Assembly (NCBI GenBank): GCA_964017155.1
Contig: OZ024857.1
Span: 6,022,827-6,086,826 of the forward strand
DNA length: 64,000 bases
Source: Oasisia sp. SBJ-2009
Taxonomy: Eukaryota > Annelida > Polychaeta > Sabellida > Siboglinidae
Reading direction: 5' to 3'
Shown here piece by piece: positions 28,270 to 47,700 of the stretch. The stretch's first letter is position 1. Every line of letters begins with the position of its first letter. The position numbers and the translations under genes were made by a program. Below the pieces are notes generated by a model that saw nothing but the letters and a program-made list of their open reading frames with translations, ran no database searches and was not told where the DNA came from.

Positions 28270-28530
28270 CTGGATCCCATTTCTTCGGTTTTCTGTAGTC
28301 TTTTTCATGATCCAGTGATTCCAGTCTATGGCGAGCAGGAGTAAGACTGCCTTGCGTCACTCCTGTCTTTGACCCTGCATGCCATATCTTCATAAATATT
28401 TCTTATCGGAGATCTCAATTTATCTGGTATCCCATAGTGCTGTAGAAGCTTCCACAGTGTATCTCTGTCGAGAGTCGAGACCATCAAATGCCTTCTCGTA
28501 ATCTACAAAGTTTGATGAATCCTATTCCAT
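28270..28530 (-). mobile_element. RTE-like LINE reverse-transcriptase fragment
   Basis: On the minus strand FVDYEKAFDGLD, LWKLLQHYGIPDKLRSP, KTGVTQGSLL and IDWIMKKTT can be read across frames, the RT motif A to motif B region of an RTE-type LINE. It is short, has frameshifts and lies next to the left arm of a large inverted repeat. Confidence 0.7.
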
Positions 28531-28541
28531 CCACGTGTGTT

Positions 28542-29170
28542 CCATGGCATCTTTGACGATATTTGGATTACGACTATATTATTATACTTTTGTAAGTACT
28601 TCAATAAACAAATTCACATATAATTTGTTTCCAAGGCATTGAACATATGTAAGTGTATTAAAGATTTAGAATATATCGTTTTTATTATGGAGGTATTTTA
28701 TTAGGTATTCGCTAGAAATGATTAATCTAACAAGTGTTCTAACATTTTCATTTTATGCTAAACCAAGTACTTCAATAATCATAACAAATAATTATTCATA
28801 TTTTTTATTAACATAATATCTAAGTTATGAAACTGCATTGTAATTAAGAATGGCAGTCCATACTGAAAATAGCCCGGTACCGCTCTATATCTCTATACCT
28901 ACCCCTCAGCTACGGGCTGGTGTTGACCGTGGTGTTCGAATATTTGGCAATCTTTTTAGGAAAATTACAAGATAAACACCTACACTAAAATATTATTATA
29001 ATTTATGATTAGGATATTGCATTTTTAACTGGAGTATTATATAAATAGAGTATCAATAATATAAGTCTTGTAGATTTAATTTAAAGAAAATTTTATGATC
29101 TGCATCATGCTAGCATCTGGCATCCCCAGTGAGTGAGACGCACATGTTTCAGCATCTAGCCTAGGGTATA
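28542..29170 (+). repeat. Left arm of a large inverted repeat
   Basis: Sequence from TGGCATCTTTGACGATATTTGG to about GCATCTAGCC is the diverged inverted copy of 31,515-32,346. Shared blocks include AATGGCAGTCCATACTGA, GCTACGGGCTGGTGTTGACC and TTGCATTTTTAACTGGAGTA. The arm lacks about 170 bp present in the right arm. It may be a long TIR or one of a pair of dispersed repeats in opposite orientation. Confidence 0.85.
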
Positions 29171-29417
29171 GGTATAGTGTATACCCTATCACATCCGAAG
29201 TCGGAATACGCTCAATTTCGGTATTGCACGTCCGCCATCTTGACCAGAATAAGAATTCCGAGATTGGACGTTTCAAATCAGAATGAACATGCTTATCTCC
29301 CATTGCACATAGACAGAACTGGTCTCGCTTAACCGACTGTCGGTCGGCTGCGGAACTACGCCGAGAAGACAGTCTGGTCACATTTGCCGGCTTTTGTTTG
29401 GTATCCGCGTGATCTAT

Positions 29418-29900
29418 ACAATGCTGCCACCTCACAGAAACTGCCGTAATATTTTTTTATAAACAACTGCAAATGTGTATTTCTATTTATTTTGTGTTAA
29501 TATAAGTTTAATTTTTAATAGTTTTTTAATAATACAGCATTATTTGATAAAAAAAAGGTATCCTTATTTAATTTGTATGCTATCCGTTTGGGCTAGACAA
29601 TGCTGCCACCTCACGGATACTGGTTAATCCTGCCGTAATTCTTATTTTATAAACAACTGTAAATTGGAATTTTTACTTACTTTTTGTGTTAATATAAGTT
29701 CAATACTTTTCATATGATATTATTATCTTGTAAAAGTATATCATTATTTAATTTTAATTTCATAGTTGGCCTGAGAACCAAGCAGCGTATCTACCCTAAT
29801 CTGGGGTAAGGCTACCCGGATGTAGAAACTTAAGACCCACTCTTATCCCAGGCGAAGTTGAGGGACTTAAACGTGCTGCCACCTCACGGAGTCTGGGTAA
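29418..29900. repeat. Tandem duplication with TGCTGCCACCTCACGG
   Basis: CAATGCTGCCACCTCAC occurs at about 29,419 and 29,607, with a related GTGCTGCCACCTCACGG at about 29,873. The first two are followed by the same AT-rich block (ATAAACAACTGTAAAT, GTGTTAATATAAGTT). The period is about 188 bp, then 267 bp. No gene is seen. Confidence 0.8.
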
Positions 29901-29954
29901 CCGAAGCTAAGACAGAACAGCCAAAACAACGCCATATTGGCACTGAATTCAATC

Positions 29955-30320
29955 GAACGTCCCGCGTCGTTTCATCGACTGTAAATGTATATTAATGTTA
30001 TTATTATATTAACGGACATGTTATACGATATCAATATTTACCTATGTGTGAAAACGTAGCAGTCTCGTGTGATGCATACGGCGAGCTGTAGATGATTTTA
30101 AACATCCTCTCCGGCATCGAGCCAGCACACCTGTCGTTGCCGTTGGGCCACCAGTCGACGTTCCATCGGTTGTAAATGTTCATTAATATACATATTATAC
30201 CTTAATTCACATTGACGGACATGCCAGACTGTATCCATATTTAGCTATGTGAGGCTTCGGAGTCATGCGAGTTCAACAGCTGATTGTAGGATGATTTAAA
30301 CAAGCGTTCCACAAAATGTC
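29955..30320. repeat. ~190-bp tandem duplication
   Basis: The blocks CATCG(A/G)(C/T)TGTAAATGT, ATTAATAT, GACGGACATG and GATGATTTAAAC recur with a spacing of about 185-195 bp. The copies are moderately diverged and sit in the loop between the inverted-repeat arms. No coding potential is recognised. Confidence 0.65.
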
Positions 30321-30859
30321 CCGCAACACGGTGCCGCATTTTACACACGTCAAGAATACGTAAAAGACGGCACAAAGACCCAAGTTGTGTCAGAGCGCCC
30401 TCTGTCGGATTAGTTATTGTGGTACCTCATGACATTATTATTGCAAAGTAGCTCTGGCAGATCCGCCATGTCATGAGAAGTGCAGAATTTAAATTAGTCG
30501 AGTTGAACTACTTTATTTACTTCGGCATTCGCAACTCTCCCATCAGAACAGCGCGGGCCGGCCGCCCAATCGCACGAGCAGTCCAATGGCAATGCCCGGC
30601 ATTGCCAATGGTTTTGAAATTTGTGTATTCGAATAATATATATCTACATCCCAAATATTGCTTGTAACACGATCGAGTTTCACTGTGTGTGGCATGTTGC
30701 CCCGGTATCTTATACCGTACTGTGGGATATAAAATATACCCTGGTGGCAGCCTGGTCTGGAGGCTGAACGTCACGCAGTGCCGGTTACACACATAATACA
30801 ACAATTAGCTGTCTTTTTACGTGTTATTGATGTCCCATGACCATGTCCATGACGCTCCC

Positions 30860-31056
30860 ACGTGTAGCTCGAACGACCGTAATCGTAACCAGAGGCAGAG
30901 CACAGTTGACCCAGTCATGTAATACTATACTCTAGGCTGTTTGCACTCTGACCTCAAGTCGTGTTTACTCGGCAGCTGGTCTGTGTGGCGTTCTATCTCA
31001 ACCGGCGTTTTCGTGCCTTGTTACCCTGTTCATGGCTGAACCGCTCTGTCGAACTG
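30860..31056 (+). promoter_or_regulatory. Possible 5' non-coding exon / promoter of the D-serine dehydratase-like gene
   Basis: A more GC-rich stretch ends in a good donor (CGAACTG followed by GTAAGAAC at 31,057). If joined to the acceptor at 32,642 the only ATG, at 31,032, would read MAEPLCRTDDG then stop. This makes an upstream short ORF before the main ATG at 32,643. No TATA box is obvious. The position fits a first exon, but transcript evidence is lacking. Confidence 0.3.
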
Positions 31057-31514
31057 GTAAGAACTCGTCTGGCCTCTGCCTCTCTGGGTTGTTTACATGT
31101 TTTAATTTGATAAAAATGAATCATATTACAGTCCATTACGACCGCGTCTGTGGATATTCCTTTGCCAATGTTATTTTATAACCTTCGTTTTGGCGTGAAA
31201 TATTGTGTGTTTAGCCTAATTTACTAGTCTCTAGACTACGTTCGACCACGGACGTGGTTCGACTCACTGACACTGTCAGTGACAGTGTCGATCAGGCATA
31301 GACTGGCTCGCTAGGCCCCACAGAGCACTGTTGATTTTCCCATTGGCGGCCATGTTAACGTTTTGTCAGATTATAAGAAAACTGGACCTGAGCATTTTTT
31401 ATTTTAACACAATCACTGCAGTCATGTCTCTGATATGCTGATCAAAATTCGTCAAAAAAGCATATCTCAGGCTCTCTTATATGGGTTAGATCAGGAAGTC
31501 TAACTGTGCTCTGA

Positions 31515-32346
31515 CCCCTATAGGCTTACAGAGGCTAGTTGCTGAAACCTGTGCGTCTCACTCACTAGAGAGTGGAGGCGATGCCAGATACTAGCATGAT
31601 GAAGATAGTACATTTTTCTTTAAATAAAACCTACAAAACGTATATTATTTATACCATATTTATATAATACTCCAGTTAAAAATGCAATAACCTCATCATA
31701 AATGAGAATATTTTCTAGTTATAGGTGGTTATCTTATAATGTTGCTAAAAATATTCCCAAATAATCAAATAATTCATGTGACATGATGCCTTTGATGGTC
31801 AATAATCGAATAATACACATGATGGTCAACACCAGCCCGTAGCTGAGGCATAGAGCGGTACTGGGCTATTATCAGTATGGACTGCCATTCTTAATAATAA
31901 TGCAGTTTTATAACTTAGATACATATTCATTTAAAAACAAATTATGAATAATTATTTGCTATGATTGCATTAATTATTGAAGTATTTGGTATAGCATAAA
32001 ATGAAAATGTTACAAAATGTGTTAGATTAAACTTAAATACTAAACTTTTAATAAATTAATTAAATAATCATATTAATCTAATGATACTAACTTAAATGGT
32101 AGACACTATGATATTCGCATTATTCCTATATTGAAATTGGCTGTATACCGCAGGGGTATAATTTGTTTTTGTATTTCTTGCAAAAGCCTAATGAAATCCC
32201 TCCATAACAAAAAACATATATTCTCAGTCTTTAATACACTTACATGTGTTCAATGCCTTAGACTTTTTTAATGAGAATTTGTTTATTGAATACTTACAAA
32301 AATATATAGACAAAATCCAAATATCGTCAAATTTTTAAGATGCCAG
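31515..32346 (-). repeat. Right arm of a large inverted repeat
   Basis: Inverted partner of 28,542-29,170, with an extra ~170-bp AT-rich stretch around 32,020-32,190. It ends at AAATATCGTCAAATTTTTAAGATGCCA, matching the outer edge of the left arm. If a 5' exon exists at about 31,000 this arm is intronic. Confidence 0.85.
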
Positions 32347-32642
32347 AGAAAAAACTTGATGATACTTTATTCACAGAAAAAAATTATTATTATTATGATT
32401 TAAATAACTGTATTTATTATATTAAGTGGACAGCTTGCTTATAAAATATCACCGGTGATCAGAAACACAATCATACAGTCAGAACAAGAACTGTGAATAA
32501 ACAGATTAACAGAGCAATTAACATGGAATCACGCTGGTTCCCGTACAGAAAGGTACAGATCAGGGAATGACAGTGTTACTGAAGACCTGATAAATGAGAC
32601 ATGATTGTACATATAATGTGAGTGTTTTCTCCACATCTGCAG

Positions 32643-41136
<8,494 letters not shown>

Positions 41137-41254
41137 CCGCAGGAGACACTACAAGTGACCGATGCAGGTCAAGTTGTGACTGTGGTTCCGATGCAGTTCA
41201 AGATGTGACCGTGCTTCCTGGAACTGCCGTACTAACTGAACTGACAATTAACGT

Positions 41255-43428
41255 ATATTCTAAAATGTCATGTATCAGTGTGTGCACACATGTCATGTAT
41301 CTGTGTGTATCCACATGTCATGTATCAGTGCGTACCCACATTTCATGTATCTGTTTGTATCCACATGTCATGTATCAGTGTGTACCCACATGTCATGTAC
41401 TAGTGTGTAGCCACATGTCATGTATCAGTGTGTACCCACATGTCATGTATCAGTGTGTACCCACATGTCATGTATCAATGTGTAGCCACACGTGATGTAT
41501 CAGTGTGTACCCACATGTCATGTATCAGTGTGTACCCACATGTCACGTATCAGTGTGCATCCACAAGTCATGTATCAGTGTGTACACATATGTCATGTAT
41601 CAGTGTGTACCCACATGTCATGTATCAGTGTGTACCCACATGTCATGTACTAGTGTGTAGCCATATGTCATGTATCAGTGTGTACCCACATGTCATGTAC
41701 TACTGTATACCTACATGTCATGTATCAGTGTGTACCCACATGTCATGTATCAATGTGTAGCCACATGTGATGTATCAGTGTGTACCCACATGTCATATAT
41801 CAGTGTGTACCCACATGTCATGTATCAGTGTGTATCCACAAGTCATGTATCAGTGTGTACACATATGTCATGTATCAGTGTGTACCCACATGTCATGTAT
41901 CAGTGTGTACCCACATTTCATGTATCTGTTTGTATCCACATGTCATGTATCAGTGTGTACCCACATGTCATGTACTAGTGTGTAGCCACATGTCATGTAT
42001 CAGTGTGTACCCACATGTCATGTATCAGTGTGTACCCACATGTCATGTATCAATGTGTAGCCACACGTGATGTATCAGTGTGTACCCACATGTCATGTAT
42101 CAGTGTGTACCCACATGTCACGTATCAGTGTGTATCCACAAGTCATGTATCAGTGTGTACCCACATGTCATGTATCAGTGTGTACCCACATGTCATGTAC
42201 TAGTGTGTAGCCATATGTCATGTATCAGTGTGTACCCACATGTCATGTACTACTGTATACCTACATGTCATGTATCAATGTGTACCCACATGTCATGTAT
42301 CAGTGTGTACCCACATGTCATGTATCAATGTGTAGCCACACGTGATGTATCAGTGTGTACCCACATGTCATATATCAGTGTGTACCCACATGTCATGTAT
42401 CAGTGTGTATCCACAAGTCATGTATCAGTGTGTACACATATGTCATGTATCAGTGTGTACCCACATGTCATGTATCAGTGTGTACCCACATTTCATGTAT
42501 CTGTTTGTATCCACATGTCATGTATCAGTGTGTACCCACATGTCATGTACTAGTGTGTAGCCACATGTCATGTATCAGTGTGTACCCACATGTCATGTAT
42601 CAGTGTGTACCCACATGTCATGTATCAATGTGTAGCCACACGTGATGTATCAGTGTGTACCCACATGTCATGTATCAGTGTGTACCCACATGTCACGTAT
42701 CAGTGTGTATCCACAAGTCATGTATCAGTGTGTACACATATGTCATGTATCAGTGTGTACCCACATGTCATGTATCAGTGTGTACCCACATGTCATGTAC
42801 TAGTGTGTAGCCATATGTCATGTATCAGTGTGTACCCATATGTCATGTACTACTGTATACCTACATGTCATGTATCAGTGTGTACCCACATGTCATGTAT
42901 CAGTGTGTACCCACATGTCATGTATCAATGTGTAGCCACACGTGATGTATCAGTGTGTACCCACATGTCATATATCAGTGTGTACCCACATGTCATGTAT
43001 CAGTGTGTACCCACATGTCATGTAACGGTGTGTACCCACATGTCATGTGTCAGTGAGTACCCACACGTCATGTATCAGTGTGTACCCACACGTCATGTAT
43101 CAGTGTGTATCCACACGTCATGTATCAGTGTGTACCCACATGTCATGTATCAGGGTGTACCCACACGTCATGTATCAGTGTGTACCCACACGTCATGTAT
43201 CAGTGTGTACCCACATGTCATGTATCAGTGTGTACCCACACATCATGTATCAGTGTGTACCCACACGTCATGTATCAGTGTGTACCCACATGTCATGTAT
43301 CAGGGTGTACCCACACGTCATGTATCAGTGTGTACCCACACGTCATGTATCAGTGTGTACCCACATGTCATGTATCAGTGTGTACCCACACGTCATGTAT
43401 CAGTGTGTACCCACACGTCATGTATCAG
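41255..43428. repeat. 25-bp minisatellite with 575-bp higher-order repeat
   Basis: About 87 copies of a 25-bp unit with ATGTATCAGTGTGTACCCAC begin about 120 bp after the dehydratase stop. The variant TTTCATGTATCTGTTTG recurs at 41,341, 41,916 and 42,491, exactly 575 bp (23 units) apart. This shows that whole blocks were later duplicated. From about 43,040 onward CACGTCATG variants dominate. Several overlapping Cys/Val/His-rich frames of up to 292 codons are artefacts. Confidence 0.97.
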
Positions 43429-43433
43429 TACCC

Positions 43434-43930
43434 TTGGATTAGACCAGAGAGGATAGTCTAGGGGGCTCAAACCTTTATTTTGTTCTAGAGAGGTTAGTCT
43501 ATGGGGCACAAACCTCTAATCGCACCAGAAAGGATAGTCTAGGGGGCCACAAACCTCCAATATCACCTTAGAGGATAGTCTAGGGGGCACAAACCTCTAA
43601 TAGCACCAGAGCGGTTAGCCTAGGGGGCACAAACCTCTAATAGCACCAGAGCGGTTAGCCTATGGGGCACAAACCTCTAATAGCACCAGAGCGGTTAGCC
43701 TAGGGGGCACAAACCTCTAATAGCACCAGAGCGGTTAGCCTAGGGGGCACAAACCTCCAATTGCACCAAGGAGGATAGTCTAGGGGGCACAAACCTCTAA
43801 TAGCACCAGAGCGGTTAGCCTAGGGGGCACAAACCTCCAATTGCACCAAGGAGGATAGCCTAGGGGGCACAATCTTCCAGTTGCACAAGAGGTGATGGTC
43901 TGGAGGGGGGGGGGGCACAAACCTAAAATT
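43434..43930. repeat. 40-bp minisatellite
   Basis: About 12 copies of a 40-bp unit with GCGGTTAGCCTAGGGGGCAC and AAACCTCTAATAGCACCAGA, directly following the 25-bp array. The period is exact at 43,621-43,661-43,701. Confidence 0.96.
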
Positions 43931-43934
43931 GCAT

Positions 43935-44776
43935 CAAGGGATAAGTATGGGGTCACAGACTTGCATTTGTGTGGACTGAATCGAGAACTACAACACAATA
44001 TGGCGTTGCTGTTGAAAAATATTTTATGGCAATGTTCTCGGCAAAATTCCAAATTTGTGATGGGACACATATATACCTGTAACTTGAGGTCCCAAAGGCC
44101 CGCCAGTGGAGAAAGTCCACATAACAAGCGTTTAATATTTCTACACATATCTTTATTTGTCATGAACTAAGCATGATCATGTAGATATTGAGCTAAAAAT
44201 ACCCTCTGTGGTACTGTAAAATGAATATTTAGGTAAGGCCATTGTAATGCACTTGATTCGTGGCAGCTGCAAAGGAGTATTTTATAGATATGGTTTTATG
44301 ATTCGCATAAAATATCCATACATCACGATTGAAGACTATGTCAAGGCATTTTTAATGGCTATTTCTGTTTTTATATAATAAAACATTGTAAATACATGTA
44401 TATTACGCTTCATTTTTTTCTTATGTATTATTCGTAAAAAAACAAAGACATCTTGTGTATTTAAGATGACAGACAAACTTAACCTAGGATGCGTTGCATC
44501 GTTTACATTTTCCAGACGTTATAAACGATCTGGGTATTGGGAGGGAGGCAGGGAGGCAGGGAGGCAGGGAGGCAGGGAGGGATATAGGTTATGAATGTGG
44601 CTGAAGAGAAAGAGACAACAAACACCTGAAAATAAAGAGCTGGTGAATACATTTAAAGAGAAAAACGTGACAGTGGCGGAACAGTATGGATATGGATTAT
44701 AATAACTTGGCATACACTACATGTTGACAAATTGTGAAACTGGGCATATGCAGGAAACTGCATTTACAGAGCAGAA
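43935..44776. other. Intergenic, with a short GGCAGGGA repeat
   Basis: No gene is supported between the dehydratase locus and the death-domain/LRR gene. A small (GGCAGGGA)n repeat lies at about 44,541-44,581. The rest is AT-rich unique-looking sequence. Confidence 0.6.
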
Positions 44777-47700
44777 ATGGCAGAATCGAGACCAACCGGT
44801 GGCGCTGCGGCTCGCCGTGGTGTTGGGAGGACCACAAAGGGTGAGAACCACGCTAAGACACGCAATGGTTATAAATACATTTACGTCGTATACATGCATC
44901 TCTTTATTCATAGGCTTATACCATAACGCGCTCTCTCAAACGTCGATAACTACACACCGCATTCGCTTTATGTTCAAAATGTCGGATAGAATGTAAACTT
45001 CATAAAAACCAATGGGTCCTAGACGTGATAATGCAGAGTTGTCAAATAATATACGTATGATGGTAAACATAAGTCTGTTCTGTCAGCGTCTACACCATAT
45101 TCCAAGCGATAGTTCCTCCATTGTATATATTCGTTACGTTTTATGTTCCGAACTACTCTTATCTGCGCCATAAAATGTATGTTCTTTTTACCTTTCTATG
45201 GCTGTTAAACAACTCATTTCTTCTTAAATTTGCCCATCACAACTTGAGCTCAACGGAACAATTCCTGCTGGCAGTGTCGTTGAATATGACAAAGGCTGCA
45301 GTCCGATACATCACGCGAAACTCCGACGATGGTGTCAACAACACATTCACCATCTTAGAGTCGTGGCGCGATTCTAGAACAGACGATGCGAATTCTGCGG
45401 CGATGTTTGATAAGCTCAGTGCTGCCTGTGTTAACATCAACCGAGCAGATCTGGTCGAGTTTGTGCGGTGCGGTGAGTGAGCAATAGGGAATATTGACAG
45501 CGGCTAGGCAAACTGTCGTAGCTTCGATGTTCGCAAGCGCGTACGTTATTTTGTAAAAACAATTACTTACTTTGTGCATATTTGTAAATATTTGTGTAAT
45601 ATATTTATAAATATAGTACAGTTTTTTCTCGTGTTGCCGAAGTCTTGACTAAATAATGTCTATAATTAACGACACTCGAAACCCAGTGTGCATTGATTAT
45701 TAAATACATCCTGTATGTCTTTTGTTGCACATCCAGTTTCGGATAATTAGAACATTCAGAAAAACGACAGAACGTCACGTATTCTCACAATGTGATTTCG
45801 TAAATTGACTAGTCAGTACAAATCGTTCTCTATAAATGTACTTAAGAAATCTTTAGACTGTAAATAAAGGCGAGTGAAAGCAATGGCAATCTTCATTGTA
45901 TTCAGAACAAATGCTGTTGGCTAAACGAGAACTACGTAGCACGAACAAAGAGGTAGAGAAGACAAAAGCCTCGCTCCGACAGGAAACAGCAGCCCACCAA
46001 AACACAAGAGCCTCCCTACAACAGGAAACAATAGATCATCCGGCAAGAAAAGCCTCTCTCCAACAGGAAACAACAGATCATCGGGCCACAAAATCCGCCT
46101 TCCAACAGGAAACAACATATCACCAGGCCACGAAGGCCTGTCTACAACAGGAAACAACAGTTAATCGGGCCACAATAGCCTATCTACAACAGGAAACAAC
46201 AGATCATCGGGCCACAAAATCTGCTCTCCAACAGAAAACAACAGATCATCGTGCCACAAAAGCGTATCTACAACAAGAAACAACAGATCACCACGCCACA
46301 AAAGCCGCTCTCCAACAGACACTAGCTTTATTTCAAAGTGCAATAGGTGAGTCGCAGACATCCAGTGTTACAGTTGCAATTTTAATTAAACAGATGCTGT
46401 GTTTACAAATACAACATCTCAAAGATATAATATATTATATTTACTGTCAATACTAGTAATTAAAAATTATGTATTTGCTTGTGAAAGATCTAGATTATGG
46501 AAGTAGCTCGATGTTTTCGGTGAGCCATGACAAAAACGAACAATAAACGTGTTTCAATCTTGGAAAATGGATACTAATAAGTTGGATGATGGGGATAATC
46601 AGCTTCCGTACTTGCGAAATTTCAGTTGCTTTAATGTTACTTGCATTGCTGACTCACAATTTATTCTTACAACCAATCAGACATCCATTCACAGTTCTTC
46701 TAGAGAGACGTGAGTTGGCGCGCATCAACGGTTGCATAATGAATTTCAAATCCAGATTTCAGGCATGTACGTTTAAATTTACGACGTATTTGCATCTGCT
46801 TGTGTAGCTCTAGGTGGAGTTCTGATCTTGTAGTTTATTAAGTTGTTATTACGTAATCACATTCCATAGTATTATATTTCACGTATCGGATGTTTGCCGT
46901 GAGGAGTGGCTCATCATCTGCCTGTCTATAAGATATATATGAATGAATATACAACATCAAATACGCAATTTGAGAAGGGAAACGACAAAGTTATGACAAC
47001 AATTTTACACGCAACATTTTATTCTTCAGCCGTCTTGGTGAAAAGGAGTGACACCACTGGTGCCTCGGCCGCCGCTGGGAAAAGGAGCGACACCACTGGT
47101 ACCTCGGCCGCCGCTGGGAAAAGGAGCGACACCACTGGTGCCTGGGCCGTCGCTGGGAAAAGGAGCGACACCACTGATACCTCGGCCGTCGCTGGGAAAA
47201 GGAGCGACACCACTGGTGCCTGGGCCGCCGCTGGGAAAAGGAGCGACACCACTGGTGCCTCGGCCGTCGCTGGGAAAAGGAGTGACACCACTGGTACCTC
47301 GGCCGTCGCTGGGAAAAGGAGCGACACCACTGGTGCCTGGGCCGCCGCTGGGAAAAGGAGCGACACCACTGGTGCCTCGGCCGTCGCTGGGAAAAGGAGT
47401 GACACCACTGGTACCTCGGCCGTCGCTGGGAAAAGGAGCGACACCACTGGTGCCTGGGCCGCCGCTGGGAAAAGGAGCGACACCACTGGTGCCTCGGCCG
47501 TCGCTTGGAAAAGGAGCGACACCACTGGTGCCTCGGCCGCCGCTGCGATGTCATCAGGTACGTTTAGTGTGTGGACCTTGCCTTCATGCATGTGAAGAAA
47601 CATTGCCTGCATTGTCAAAAGTATCACCTACTGGAGATGAATATACACATCCTTTTCGGGAATGTAATTCCTAAATTGGAACGATTACTCTCAGTGGGAG

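Noticed and set aside
29076..29435. 119-codon minus-strand frame as a transposase of the inverted-repeat structure
   Set aside because: No DDE/D or zinc-finger pattern and no similarity that I recognise. The length is compatible with chance.
46697..46702. Six-base microexon AGAGAC between TTCTAG and GTGAGT in the death-domain/LRR gene
   Set aside because: It would keep phase 1-1, but the signal is too short to separate from chance.
46991..47674. Other open frames across the 39-bp repeat (Pro-rich plus frame, Arg/Trp-rich and Ala/Val-rich minus frames)
   Set aside because: Only the KRSDTTG frame agrees with the phase-1 acceptor and donor and with the neighbouring exons.
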